NCBI GenBank assembly: GCA_964441945.1
Contig: CAYTWB010000003.1
Span: forward strand, 1 to 64,000
Direction: 5' to 3'
DNA from: JADGQM01 sp964441945
GTDB lineage: Bacteria > Desulfobacterota > Syntrophobacteria > Syntrophobacterales > Syntrophobacteraceae
Length of the DNA: 64,000 nucleotides
Below, piece after piece: positions 27,347 through 35,700 of this stretch. The translations under genes were made by a program, and so were the position numbers. How positions within the stretch are numbered: the first letter of the stretch is position 1; every line of letters begins with the position of its first letter. The notes under the pieces were generated by a model. It saw only the letters and a program-made list of their open reading frames with translations. It did not search any database and had not been told where the DNA came from.

Positions 27347-28321
27347 ATGAAAGTCTCGGTCATCATCGTCAGCTTCAATGCCGCCGGGCTTCTGCGGGAA
27401 TGCCTGAGGTCCCTTTTCCAGACTTCGACCCGGCACGAATTGGAGGTTGTCATCGTCGACAACGACTCTGCGGACGATTCGGTCGCCATGATGCGAGAAT
27501 CTTTCCCCCAGGTCATACTCCTGGAAAATAACTGGAATGCCGGTTTTGCCGCGGGCGTCAATCAGGGCTATGCGGTCTCCAGCGGGGATTACGTATTCCT
27601 GTTCAACCCGGATGCACGGCTGAAGCCCGGGGCCATCGACCGGGCGGTCGACTTCATGGAGTCTCACCCGGAGTGCGGCATCTGCGGTGCCAGACTGCTG
27701 AACCCGGCGGGTGGGTTGGAACCGTCGGCGAGGCGATTTCCCAGCGCTTTGTACAAATTCCTGACCACTTCCGGACTCAGCACCCACTTCCCCCATTCGA
27801 AACTCCTAGGGAAAGGGGACTATCGCTATTTTGACCACAACAGCGTACTCGAGGTGGACTGGGTGCCGGGCACCTTTTCCGCCATCCGCCGCACGATGCT
27901 TGAGCAGTTGGGCTTCTTCGATGAACGGTTCTATCTCTACTACGAGGAGACGGACCTGTGCCTGAGAGCCAAACGTAGGGGCTGGAAAATTTATTTCATC
28001 CCCGATGCCGAAGTGGTGCATGAGGGAGGGGGGTGCAGCAAGACCCGCAAGGATTTGGAGTTCGATACGGGGGGATCTCAGTTGCTGAAATTCCGCATGA
28101 GGAGCGAGATGCTCTATTTCCGCAAGAACTTCGGAATTTCCGCGGTTATCGCCAACGCCGGCGTGGAAATGGGCTGGCATGTTTTGCGCGCCCTGGTAAA
28201 CCTGAGACCGGGCAAAGAATCGCAGGTGAAGCGGAGGGCCTCGATCGAGGCCATTCGCCACGACATCAAGGCACTGAAAGAGACTCAGTGGGGCAGCTAT
28301 TCACCACCAAAACCCTGGTGA
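27347..28321 (+). CDS. GT2-family glycosyltransferase (rhamnosyltransferase-like)
   Basis: The chosen start is ATG 27347, with GGGGGAAACC directly upstream. The 324-residue cytoplasmic or membrane-associated product is a GT-A enzyme: VSVIIVSFNAAGLLRECL, VVIVDNDSADDS, a FNPDAR metal-binding acid motif near residue 90, and WVPGTFSAIRR with FDERFYLYYEETDLCLRAKR. This arrangement is typical of WbbL-like rhamnosyltransferases, in line with dTDP-rhamnose genes nearby. Acceptor unknown. Confidence 0.88.
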   Translation: MKVSVIIVSFNAAGLLRECLRSLFQTSTRHELEVVIVDNDSADDSVAMMRESFPQVILLENNWNAGFAAGVNQGYAVSSGDYVFLFNPDARLKPGAIDRAVDFMESHPECGICGARLLNPAGGLEPSARRFPSALYKFLTTSGLSTHFPHSKLLGKGDYRYFDHNSVLEVDWVPGTFSAIRRTMLEQLGFFDERFYLYYEETDLCLRAKRRGWKIYFIPDAEVVHEGGGCSKTRKDLEFDTGGSQLLKFRMRSEMLYFRKNFGISAVIANAGVEMGWHVLRALVNLRPGKESQVKRRASIEAIRHDIKALKETQWGSYSPPKPW

Positions 28322-28401
28322 AGCAGGACATGAACGATCGGAACCACGATCCAGCGGGGCACCTGGACTTTCATCTTAAGGGATTCCCGTTTTTTGCTAA
28401 G

Positions 28402-28543
28402 TACAGCCCCGCACAAATGAGTGTCCATTTCCCCAGGTTGTTATTCCGGCATGTTTCCGGCCGGAATCCAGAAAAGCTTCCTGGATACCGGCCTCCGGCG
28501 GTATGACGAAGGGAATACGGACATTCATTTCCGAGGTGCAGTA
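28402..28543. repeat. Miniature inverted-repeat element, TACAGCGC family
   Basis: Ends are TACAGCCCCGCACAAATGAG and, in reverse, TACTGCACCTCGGAAATGAA. It contains CATTCCGGCATGTTTCCGGC and CCTGGATACCGGC arms. It is directly followed by the deleted Y1-transposase element, the same order as at 41482-42417. Confidence 0.75.
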
Positions 28544-28899
28544 AGCAGGCAAACGAACATAATCAGCCCCGAATGGGGCTAAACATACCAGCCCAGGGCA
28601 ATGCCCTGGGGGAGATGTACCAATCAACGCCCAATACAAGCCCTGAAAGGGCGAAACAAAGAACAACACAATGCCGCAACTGGCGTATGATGAGCGATAT
28701 GTTTGGGATTGAGGTGGTTTGTCTTGGGGTTTGGGGCGATACGGTCAGGCCTAATTGTTGCGCCCCGCTGGGGCTCACCTGGGTGGCGGATTCGAATCCC
28801 AGGGCGCTGCCCTGGGCTGGTATGTTCAGGCCCTTCGGGCCACGGCGAAGCTAACATCCCAACATCCCACGGGCCGGCCATGTCCGTGACGTTCCTTCG
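28544..28899 (+). mobile_element. Non-autonomous derivative of the Y1-transposase element
   Basis: Left-end hairpins GCCCCGAATGGGGC, CCCAGGGCAATGCCCTGGG and GCCCTGAAAGGGC, and right-end hairpins GCCCCGCTGGGGC, CCCAGGGCGCTGCCCTGGG and GCCCTTCGGGCC, match the full-length copy at 41657-42417 in order and spacing. The internal transposase gene is almost wholly deleted. Confidence 0.85.
28671..28712 (+). pseudogene. 13-codon remnant of a Y1 transposase gene, internal in-frame deletion
   Basis: The remnant reads MPQLAYDERYVWD and stop. The full-length transposase at 41786-42238 begins MSQSLAK and ends QLAYDERYVWD, so start and end codons are joined in frame with about 137 codons lost. The junction lies at CAA/CAG, a possible short homology. 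Flanks on both sides still match the full copy. Confidence 0.85.
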
Positions 28900-29023
28900 T
28901 GCAGCGCTGCACAATAGAGTGCTCTTAACCGCAAGTTATCATTCGGGAATGTTTGTAGATCCCGGCCAGGACCATGTCGGTTGACTACTTGCGACGATGG
29001 TCACTTTATTGTGCGGGGCTGTA
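28900..29023. repeat. Miniature inverted-repeat element, TACAGCGC family, diverged centre
   Basis: Ends TGCAGCGCTGCACAATAGAG and, in reverse, TACAGCCCCGCACAATAAAG form an excellent inverted pair. The centre is more diverged than in other copies. It sits 38 bases before the acetyltransferase gene. Confidence 0.7.
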
Positions 29024-29061
29024 CTTAGTTTTGCAGAACCGTACTAAGCGGGGGCAGGCAG

Positions 29062-29580
29062 ATGGCGATCTTTAAGGACCTTCGGGCAGACTTGAAAACC
29101 TATGAAGGGGACTGGGCGAAGCAGGGATTCTGGGTGATGATCGTCTATCGCTTTGGTCGCTGGCGGTATACCATCGGGAATCGCTTCATCCGCAAGCCCT
29201 TTTCACTGTTGTACAAGATTCTCTACAAGCTCATTCAAATCATCACCGGTATCGAATTCCCGTGCGAGGTCGAAATCGGCAGAAATTTCAGAATCGATCA
29301 TTTTAGTGATATTATCGTCAGCGGTTATGCCCGCTTTGGGGACAATTGCATCATCCGAAACGGTGTCACGGTAGGCCTGCGCCAGTTGGACCACGTGGCA
29401 GCCCCGAAGATCGGGAACAATGTGAACATCGGGGCAGGGGCCAAGGTCCTTGGGGACATCACCATCGGGGACGACGTGGACATCGGTGCGAATGCGGTGG
29501 TTATTCAGGATGTTCCGTCGCACAGCATAGCGGTGGGAATCCCGGCGAAGATTTATCCGAAAAAGAACCCTGCCGCCTGA
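29062..29580 (+). CDS. Left-handed beta-helix acetyltransferase (serine acetyltransferase-like)
   Basis: The 172-residue product has an N-terminal helical part with GFWVMIVYRFGRWRY and hexapeptide repeats from about residue 70: IGRNFRIDHFSDIIVSG, FGDNCIIRNGVTVG, IGNNVNIGAGAKVLG and IGDDVDIGANAVVIQDVPSHSIAVGIPAKI. This is the CysE-like subclass common in polysaccharide clusters, where it probably O-acetylates a sugar rather than serine. The start has GGGGGCAGGCAG upstream. A paralogue is at 37118. Confidence 0.85.
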   Translation: MAIFKDLRADLKTYEGDWAKQGFWVMIVYRFGRWRYTIGNRFIRKPFSLLYKILYKLIQIITGIEFPCEVEIGRNFRIDHFSDIIVSGYARFGDNCIIRNGVTVGLRQLDHVAAPKIGNNVNIGAGAKVLGDITIGDDVDIGANAVVIQDVPSHSIAVGIPAKIYPKKNPAA

Positions 29581-29619
29581 GGACCTTCGGGCAGAACAGC
29601 ATCTTCCTTGAGGAGTCAC

Positions 29620-30699
29620 ATGACCAGACTGGCGGTTGCCGCAGGATCAGTAGATAGTGACGAGTGGGATGTGGATTGCGTGATCATCGGTGTCAACGCA
29701 GCATCCACCCTGTCTCGGTGCATCGAAAGCGTACTGCGGAGCCGCTACTCCCGCGGTCGGATCTTCATCTATTACGTGGATGGCGGTTCAACGGATGAGA
29801 GTGTGGCGGTTGCGCGGCGCTTTGCCGACGTCTGGGTGATTGAACTCCATCCGGAGTACCCCACTCCCGGTCTTGGCAGGAATGCCGGCTGGCGCGCGGG
29901 GACCTCGCCGCTGGTCCAGTTCCTCGACTCGGATACGATCCTCGACCCGGAATGGATGGAAAAGGCTGCTGAGGCGATTGCTTCGGCTCCAAATGTCGGA
30001 GCGGTGCGCGGCAATCGCAAGGAGATGCATCCTGAGGCGTCGGTCTACAACTGGATTGCCGACCTCGAATGGAATGCCCCCCCGGGGGAGTGCGAGGCGT
30101 TTGGGGGAGACGTCATGATCTGGCGCAGGGTGCTAGAAGCTACGGGTGGGTATGATGAACTCCTGGTCGGGGGTGAGGACCCGGAACTGAGTCAGCGTGT
30201 GCGACTGCAGGGTTTTGCCATCCGTCAACTGGACGAACCGATGACCCGGCACGACCTGGCTATGACCCGGCCCGGCCAGTATTGGCGGCGGGCCTATCGC
30301 ACGGGCTATGGGTATGCGGCGGTGACCCTGCGCTTCCTCACTGCCGCTCACGGCTTCTGGTTCCATGAACTGATTCGCATTATTGTGCGCGGCGGAGGCG
30401 CTCTGGCGCTCTTTGCCGCCGGGATCGTCGGGGCCGGCCGACAGCCTTCGCTCCTGACACTCTGGATACCGGCAGTGCTGCTGCTTCTATTTCCCAGACT
30501 CTTCAGAATTTCCTACTTTATGACGGACAAATCCTTGTCTCCGGTCGATGCCGGGAAATACGCCTGGCACTGCTCCTTGATCGTTGTCCCGGAGTTCTTC
30601 GGGGTCCTGCGCTTTGTCTTTGGCACCCTTTTCGGAAGACCTCTGCACAACCGGCGGCATGGACTGGCCACCCGCACCACGGATGCGAAGAGACGATGA
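29620..30699 (+). CDS. GT2-family glycosyltransferase with C-terminal membrane helices
   Basis: The chosen start is ATG 29620, with AGGAG four bases upstream. The 359-residue product has a GT-A domain: VDCVIIGVNAASTLSRC, YYVDGGSTDESV, VQFLDSDTILDPEWM (metal-binding DSD) and GGDVMIWRRV with GGYDELLVGGEDPELSQRV. About two hydrophobic segments follow near residues 265-315. It probably works at the cytoplasmic face of the inner membrane. It overlaps the wza-like gene by four bases. Confidence 0.88.
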   Translation: MTRLAVAAGSVDSDEWDVDCVIIGVNAASTLSRCIESVLRSRYSRGRIFIYYVDGGSTDESVAVARRFADVWVIELHPEYPTPGLGRNAGWRAGTSPLVQFLDSDTILDPEWMEKAAEAIASAPNVGAVRGNRKEMHPEASVYNWIADLEWNAPPGECEAFGGDVMIWRRVLEATGGYDELLVGGEDPELSQRVRLQGFAIRQLDEPMTRHDLAMTRPGQYWRRAYRTGYGYAAVTLRFLTAAHGFWFHELIRIIVRGGGALALFAAGIVGAGRQPSLLTLWIPAVLLLLFPRLFRISYFMTDKSLSPVDAGKYAWHCSLIVVPEFFGVLRFVFGTLFGRPLHNRRHGLATRTTDAKRR

Positions 30700-31970
30700 A
30701 GGTCTACGAACCGTCCCGGCTAATCCGTACAGCGCTGCACAATAGAGTGACCCGTGCCGCAAGTCGTCATTCCGGCATGTTTCCGGCCGGAATCCAAAAG
30801 AACTTCCTGGATACCGGCTTAACGGTAAAGCCTGCCGGTATGACGAAGGGGGATTCAGACACTTATTTCCGCGGCGCTGTGCCCGGGTCCAGGCCGTCGC
30901 CTTCGACCCATCGAACTTCGATAAGGTCGCGTCGCTCTCTTTCGGCACGCCTGCTGTCGTGTTCTTTCTGCGTACTCCTGCTCTGGGTCCTTGCTTCCCT
31001 CAGCGCGTGCTACCAGGCCAGGCCGGCGCCAACCGAAGCACCTCCTCCGGTGCCGAAGCTCAAGTTTGAAACGGCAGCCCCTTCAGAGGCATTCGCCACG
31101 GCGGACGTTGTCGACCGTTTTTCCCAGGAGGTGCCGGAAGAATACTTCGTCGGTCCGGGCGACGTTTTCAAGCTCACCATCTGGCATCGACCCGAAGTCT
31201 CTGATGACAACGTTATTGTCGGACCGGATGGAACCATTTCGGTCAACCGAATCGGCACCTTCAATGCCAGCGGAAAAACCGTCACGCAGCTGGCTGATGA
31301 GATCGCCCATCGGCTCTCGAAGTTTTACGAAAGCCCGGAAGTGACCATTGCGATGAAGAGCTACAACAACAATAAAGCCTTTGTGCTGGGCCGGGTGGCC
31401 AATCCTGGAGTGGTGCGCTTTCCCGGCAAAGGGACCCTGCTCGAAGCCCTGGCCCTGGCGGGAGGTCTGCCTGCATCGCAGACGAACACCATTCTGCGAA
31501 AATGCTCCATCATCCGGGGGAAAGAGACCGTCATCTGGGTCGATTTGAACGAGCTCCTGCACAAAGGCAACACCGCCCTGAATGCTGCGATTCGCAACAA
31601 CGACATCGTCTTCATCCCGGAAGGTGAAGATGAACTGGTCTATGTCATGGGCGAGGTAGCCAAACCCGGCGCAGTTCCCATCCGAACGCGCCTCACCTAC
31701 CTCGATGCCGTCATGCTGGCGGGCGGTCCGACCAAGGATGCCAATCTGGCAAAGACCTATCTGGTGCGCTCCGCCGACAAACAAGGGAGTGTCGTGGAGG
31801 TTGATCTGGAAAAGCAGGTGGAAACCGGCGTGTTCACCCAGAACTACGTTCTGCATGCCAACGACATCATCTACGTCAGTCCGACGACCCTGTCCAGGTT
31901 CAGCTATATTGTGAACCAGTTTTCACCCATGATGCAGGTGATCACCCTGGGCATTGCAGCGACGAAATAG
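30696..31970 (+). CDS. Wza-type polysaccharide export lipoprotein
   Basis: This outer-membrane export channel component has a lipoprotein signal (LLLWVLASLSAC, lipobox Cys near residue 106 of this frame). Next come a polysaccharide-export (PES) domain with FVGPGDVFKLTIWHRPEVS and VGPDGTISVNRIG, then SLBB repeats (FVLGRVANPGVVRFPG; VYVMGEVAKPGAVPI). The C-terminal stretch SRFSYIVNQFSPMMQVITLG may be the membrane helix. The start is uncertain. ATG 30696 overlaps the previous stop (ATGA) and is likely coupled, but the next 60 codons are a miniature element read in frame. GTG 30879 is an alternative without a clear ribosome site. No ATG lies between the element and the signal peptide. Confidence 0.9.
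   Translation: MKVYEPSRLIRTALHNRVTRAASRHSGMFPAGIQKNFLDTGLTVKPAGMTKGDSDTYFRGAVPGSRPSPSTHRTSIRSRRSLSARLLSCSFCVLLLWVLASLSACYQARPAPTEAPPPVPKLKFETAAPSEAFATADVVDRFSQEVPEEYFVGPGDVFKLTIWHRPEVSDDNVIVGPDGTISVNRIGTFNASGKTVTQLADEIAHRLSKFYESPEVTIAMKSYNNNKAFVLGRVANPGVVRFPGKGTLLEALALAGGLPASQTNTILRKCSIIRGKETVIWVDLNELLHKGNTALNAAIRNNDIVFIPEGEDELVYVMGEVAKPGAVPIRTRLTYLDAVMLAGGPTKDANLAKTYLVRSADKQGSVVEVDLEKQVETGVFTQNYVLHANDIIYVSPTTLSRFSYIVNQFSPMMQVITLGIAATK
30728..30881. repeat. Miniature inverted-repeat element inside the 5' part of the wza-like frame
   Basis: Ends TACAGCGCTGCACAATAGAG and, in reverse, CACAGCGCCGCGGAAATAAG. The element is open in the wza frame for its whole length, giving residues about 12-62 (RTALHNRVTRAASRHSGMFP...). 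Those residues have no counterpart in Wza proteins. Confidence 0.8.
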
Positions 31971-32080
31971 GTACGCACGCGATACGTTTCGACTTTTCAG
32001 CCGGGACGACTGCCACGAGCAGGGCCGCCCGGCAGGTGTATTGGCGAACTCATGTGTCTCTTGCAGAATTCTCAATTTCC

Positions 32081-32147
32081 GTCACCCCGGCGAAGGCCGG
32101 GGTCCAGAAGGTTCTGAAAGACCTGGATTCCGGCTTCCGGAATGACG
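32081..32147. repeat. Short palindromic repeat GTCACCCCGGC...GGAATGACG
   Basis: Two hairpins, CCCCGGCGAAGGCCGGGG and CCGGCTTCCGG, stand in the order GTCACCCCGGC, GTCCAGAAG, CCTGGATTCCGG, AATGACG. The same unit occurs in reverse at 53213-53286. It lies between the wza-like and wzz-like genes, and its last bases hold a spurious ATG (32142) in frame with the wzz-like gene. Confidence 0.7.
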
Positions 32148-32186
32148 CCCGGAGACTTTTGTAGGAGGCGGTTAGGGGAGCTCTAC

Positions 32187-34463
32187 TTGAAGAGCGATTC
32201 CACACCACTGCCTTCGATTCCCTACAAGGGCAAAAAGTTTGACGTGATGGCGTTTTTGCAGCGCCGGAAGATGATCATCCTGATCCTGGGGGGGTTCCTC
32301 TTCGCCATGCTGGTGCCCTTCGCCATCGTCAAGGGCAGTTTTGTGTTTGAAGTCACCGGGAGACTGCTCATTGCCCGAGAGATCCCCACCCTGACCCGGC
32401 AGACCGATGAAAACATCGTCAGCTATTTCTCCGACTACTCCAGGACCCAGGTGGAACGCCTCGGAAGCATTGGAATCATCGAAGCAGCGATTCAAAGTCT
32501 GCCTGAAGACATCCGATGGCGGTTCAAACCGAAGGACCTGGATTACCCGGCTGCAGCCGCACTGCTGAAGAGAAACCTTGTGACGGATGCAGTCCCCAAT
32601 ACCCATCTGCTTGCATTGAAACTGACGGGGAGCTCACCCGAGGGTCTGGCCGAAATGCTGAACGCGATCATGGATACCTATCTGCGCAAACTGCAGAGTG
32701 AGGAGGAGAATAAGGATACCCGAAGGATCAAGTTTCTGAGCGAGGAGCGGGACAAGATCCAGGAAGAGATCAGGAATACCGAAGAGGAGGTCAACAAGCT
32801 CGCTCTTTCCACGAAGAGCATCTCCTTTCAAGATCAGAGCAACATCCACCTGGGTCGCTACCTCAGCCTTCAGACCGGCTATCTCGATGCCTACAAGGCC
32901 AAACTCTCCGCGGAAAAGGAATACCAGGCCACCGAGGCGATGGCCAAAGAGCTGAAAAAGATCCCGAACAAGGTCCTGTCAGACGAGATGGTGGCCAACG
33001 ACCAATCCATCTGGCATGTGGCCAACTGGACCTATCAGAAGCTCCAGGAGCTGCGGACGATGATGGACGGAATCGCCCGGGACAACCCTGATCGCCGCTA
33101 CGTGGAACAACGCATGGAAGCCATGCAGGACTATGAGCGGAAAACCCGCGAGGAGGTGCGTGAGCGGGATGAAAGGTTGGTCAATGAGAAGCGGGACTAC
33201 GAGCTGGCCAAGAAACTGATTGAAGCCAGGCACGCCTATCTGGCCAGGGAAGGAAACGCCGCGGAACTCAAGAACAAGATGGAAGAAGCCCAGGCCAATC
33301 TGGAAAAGATGTCTCTGGAAATGCTGAGGGGCCAGGAGCTGCTCAAGGACCTGGAAAACAAGCGGACGAAGCTCTTCGATCTTCAGGACCGAATCAGGAA
33401 CCTGGAACTGGAATCCAAAACCCCTCTACGGGTTTCCATCGAAGCCTATGCGGTCAAGCCCGAAAGCGCCTCGGGCAGTAATCTGAAAAAGCTTTATCTG
33501 CTGACTATTATCCTCTCTTTCGGTCTGGCGGCAGTGGCGTTTGTCATCTACGATTTTCTTGACAACCGCATCCGCAGTCCGAAGGACATTTTGAACTATC
33601 TGGGACATCCGCCGACCTGGCCGATATCCTGCTACCCATCGCAGGAGAGAGGAGGCATCACGAGCTTTGCCCGGGTCATGCTGGACGATCCGGACCACAT
33701 TGTAGCTAAAGCGGTTCGAAGCCTGGCCGTGCGCCTCAATAAGGAACGCCTCAAGCACGGGGCGAAAATTGCCCTCATGACCGCTGTCGACGTGCAAAGC
33801 GGCACAACGGGCATCACCATCAATACGGCCCAGGCCATGAAGCATTTTTGCCGGAAGGTCCTCATTGTCGATGCCAACACGATCCATCCAGGGGTGGCGG
33901 AAATGGCCGGACAAAAGGGCGATCTCCAAAGCGACAGCGTGGCCAAAGCCTTTCGTGACTTCTTTCCCCTCGCGGCGACTGAGAAGCAAAGCGAGGCAAG
34001 GCTGCGTGAGGAGGTCCGAGCGAGGCAACTTCTCGAAACGGTCGACCTTGACATTGCTCTGCTCGCGGACCAGGAGAGGGGGATCGATTTCCTTTTGTTG
34101 GGCGATGTGGAATGGACGTCGGAGTTCCGCCGCCAGGTGCCTGTGCTGCTCAGCGAAATGTCGAGACATTACGATTTCATCCTTGTGGACAGTGCTCCCA
34201 TCCTGCTGACGGATGCGACCGAGCTCCTGGTAACCCTGGCCCAGGTGGTGGTGCTCATCGCTCAGGGGGATAGGACCAAACTGATGGATTTCGCACACAC
34301 CACGGAGCTTGTCTTGAGGCTGGAGGTCCCGGCGATGGCAGCGGTGTTGAACTGGGGGGGAATCAGACCGCTCACCTGGTTTGACGGCGTGATGACGAAA
34401 ATCCCCTTCCCCATGGTCAGGCAGGCCCTGCAAAAGCTGAACGATATCGGGAATACAGGATAG
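32187..34463 (+). CDS. Wzz/GumC chain-length protein fused to a degenerate tyrosine-kinase-like ATPase domain
   Basis: TTG 32187 is the preferred start because AGGGGAG lies six bases upstream; the ATG at 32142 belongs to a repeat. The 758-residue product has membrane helices near residues 30-50 and 430-450. They flank a Wzz-like N-part and a long periplasmic coiled coil (about 170-400). The C-terminal 290 residues resemble a BY-kinase domain, but the Walker A position reads AVDVQSGTTGIT, lacking the GKS/T core. Walker A' (VLIVDANTIHPG) and Walker B (FILVDSAPIL) are partly kept, and no Tyr-rich tail is present. It probably sets chain length and gates Wza as a structural co-polymerase, without kinase activity. 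The last part is inference. Confidence 0.87.
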   Translation: MKSDSTPLPSIPYKGKKFDVMAFLQRRKMIILILGGFLFAMLVPFAIVKGSFVFEVTGRLLIAREIPTLTRQTDENIVSYFSDYSRTQVERLGSIGIIEAAIQSLPEDIRWRFKPKDLDYPAAAALLKRNLVTDAVPNTHLLALKLTGSSPEGLAEMLNAIMDTYLRKLQSEEENKDTRRIKFLSEERDKIQEEIRNTEEEVNKLALSTKSISFQDQSNIHLGRYLSLQTGYLDAYKAKLSAEKEYQATEAMAKELKKIPNKVLSDEMVANDQSIWHVANWTYQKLQELRTMMDGIARDNPDRRYVEQRMEAMQDYERKTREEVRERDERLVNEKRDYELAKKLIEARHAYLAREGNAAELKNKMEEAQANLEKMSLEMLRGQELLKDLENKRTKLFDLQDRIRNLELESKTPLRVSIEAYAVKPESASGSNLKKLYLLTIILSFGLAAVAFVIYDFLDNRIRSPKDILNYLGHPPTWPISCYPSQERGGITSFARVMLDDPDHIVAKAVRSLAVRLNKERLKHGAKIALMTAVDVQSGTTGITINTAQAMKHFCRKVLIVDANTIHPGVAEMAGQKGDLQSDSVAKAFRDFFPLAATEKQSEARLREEVRARQLLETVDLDIALLADQERGIDFLLLGDVEWTSEFRRQVPVLLSEMSRHYDFILVDSAPILLTDATELLVTLAQVVVLIAQGDRTKLMDFAHTTELVLRLEVPAMAAVLNWGGIRPLTWFDGVMTKIPFPMVRQALQKLNDIGNTG

Positions 34464-34489
34464 ATCTTCGCGCCGTAAATTCGTTCCCC

Positions 34490-34615
34490 CCCTTGAAGGG
34501 GCGGTTTGCTCCCTCTCCCTCAGGGAGAGGGTTGGGGTGAGGGAAGATCGATCTTGCGCTCGGCCCCCTCACCCCACCCCTCTCCCCCGAAGCGGTGGAG
34601 AGGGAGAAAACCTGG
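34490..34615. repeat. GC-rich CCCTCTCCC/GGGAGAGGG repeat, two arms
   Basis: CCCTCTCCCTCAGGGAGAGGG and TTGGGGTGAGGG form one arm, and CCCCCTCACCCCACCCCTCTCC with GGTGGAGAGGG the other, in opposite orientation. It could fold into a large stem after the wzz-like gene and may attenuate transcription. The same repeat type lies inside the MshM-like gene at 1871-1945. Confidence 0.7.
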
Positions 34616-34706
34616 CCTCTGCCTCCAGAGGGGGGAACGTACTTTTGGTTCGATGCGGTAGACAGGGCAACGGGTTGCAGCCGTTCGAATCCCTGCGGGT
34701 TCAGAG

Positions 34707-35258
34707 ATGATGAAGAGGGATCGCTTTCACGATTTATTGACGATTTCGGATGCAGCATCGATCCTTGGCATGCCCATATCCGAAGTCCAGGGCTTGATTG
34801 ACGGCGGTAAGGTCGGGACAGTCCTCCGAGGCGATACCGTATGCCTGCGGTCGAGCGATCTGGAACGTATTGCCCGCGATTCCGGGCCGGGTCGATCTCA
34901 CTCGCCCCCCAGTACCCTGCGATGGATGGCGGTTGGAGCAGCCGTTGCCATCACCGCCGGCTCTCTGCTGCCGAATGTCTCCATTGGGGAATATGACAAG
35001 GCAATGCACTGGGTGGCGTACCTTGTGCTGAGCGGGCTGCTGGTGTTGTCCACGATGAGATCGAGGACCATGGTGATCGGTATTGCGCTGATCTTCTTGT
35101 TGAATCCGGTCCTTGAGTGCCTGCAGCAGTTCATTCCGGGAAGGAGTGTTGAGTCAGGGGACCTGGCGGCCAACTTCCTTGGGGTGCTCTCGGGTGTCAT
35201 CCTGGGTTGTTGGCTGAGGCAACGATGGGGACTTCCAAGACGCGTCCGGGAGTATTAG
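34707..35258 (+). CDS. VanZ-like membrane protein with N-terminal helix-turn-helix
   Basis: The 183-residue product starts with an excisionase/MerR-type DNA-binding module (residues about 8-55: LTISDAASILGMPISEVQGLIDGGKV...LRSSDLERIA). After a short linker comes a VanZ-like domain with four hydrophobic helices (about 70-175), including EYDKAMHWVAYLVLSGLL and the VanZ signature PVLECLQQFIPGRSVESGDLAANFLGVLSG. The combination could be a membrane-tethered DNA-binding protein. VanZ-like genes are common in polysaccharide clusters but their function is not settled. It is three bases ahead of a second VanZ-like gene. Confidence 0.82.
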   Translation: MMKRDRFHDLLTISDAASILGMPISEVQGLIDGGKVGTVLRGDTVCLRSSDLERIARDSGPGRSHSPPSTLRWMAVGAAVAITAGSLLPNVSIGEYDKAMHWVAYLVLSGLLVLSTMRSRTMVIGIALIFLLNPVLECLQQFIPGRSVESGDLAANFLGVLSGVILGCWLRQRWGLPRRVREY

Positions 35259-35261
35259 CCT

Positions 35262-35654
35262 ATGCAATTTCCCAGAGAGAGAAAGGTGTTCTGGCTGTGG
35301 CTCATGGTGCTTGCGGCAGTCTGTGTCGGGTCTATGATTCCCCACGGGAGCCTGCCTGAAGGGGGGTTCCCAACCGGCCTGGCGGCTCGCGTGATCGCCT
35401 TTTTCCTGCTGGCCTTTCTTCCCATGTACGATTTCCCCCGATTGCGCCATGCCCTCTACGCAGCACTTTCCATGGCCCTCGTGGGATTTTTTTTGAAGTA
35501 TCTACAGCAGTCGATTCCTGGCAGACACTACTCGGCTGACGACATGGTTGCAAACAATGTGGGGGTCCTGCTGGGAATCGTGGTCGGTTTCGTTGTCAGG
35601 ATCAGAAAAGAATCGAAGCAATCCTCACGGAAGGTGCAGGCCGGCCCGAAATGA
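35262..35654 (+). CDS. VanZ-like membrane protein
   Basis: The 130-residue product has four hydrophobic segments (about 9-25, 38-55, 60-80, 100-120) and the VanZ signature KYLQQSIPGRHYSADDMVANNVGVLLG, with the same Gln-Gln and Asp positions as the preceding protein. Probably a tandem duplicate without the HTH. Function unknown. Confidence 0.8.
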   Translation: MQFPRERKVFWLWLMVLAAVCVGSMIPHGSLPEGGFPTGLAARVIAFFLLAFLPMYDFPRLRHALYAALSMALVGFFLKYLQQSIPGRHYSADDMVANNVGVLLGIVVGFVVRIRKESKQSSRKVQAGPK

Positions 35655-35700
35655 ATCGCATGGTCTGAAATCGAAAAGACCATAAGAATGAAGAACCACC

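Larger units (their letters stand above)
28322..29061. other. 740-base gap filled by repeats, no intact gene
   Basis: Three elements lie end to end: a TACAGCGC-type unit (28402-28543), a deleted Y1-transposase element (28544-28899) and another TACAGCGC-type unit (28900-29023). The first 80 bases and the last 38 show nothing recognisable apart from the ribosome site of the next gene. Confidence 0.75.

Noticed and set aside
28544..28899. Repeated palindromes as a CRISPR-like array
   Set aside because: The hairpins differ from each other, have no regular spacers, and recur as a block in other places with a Y1 transposase gene.
34650..34700. A tRNA-like stretch with CGTTCGAATCCC
   Set aside because: Only the T-loop-like bases fit. 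No acceptor stem, D-arm or anticodon arm can be drawn around them.
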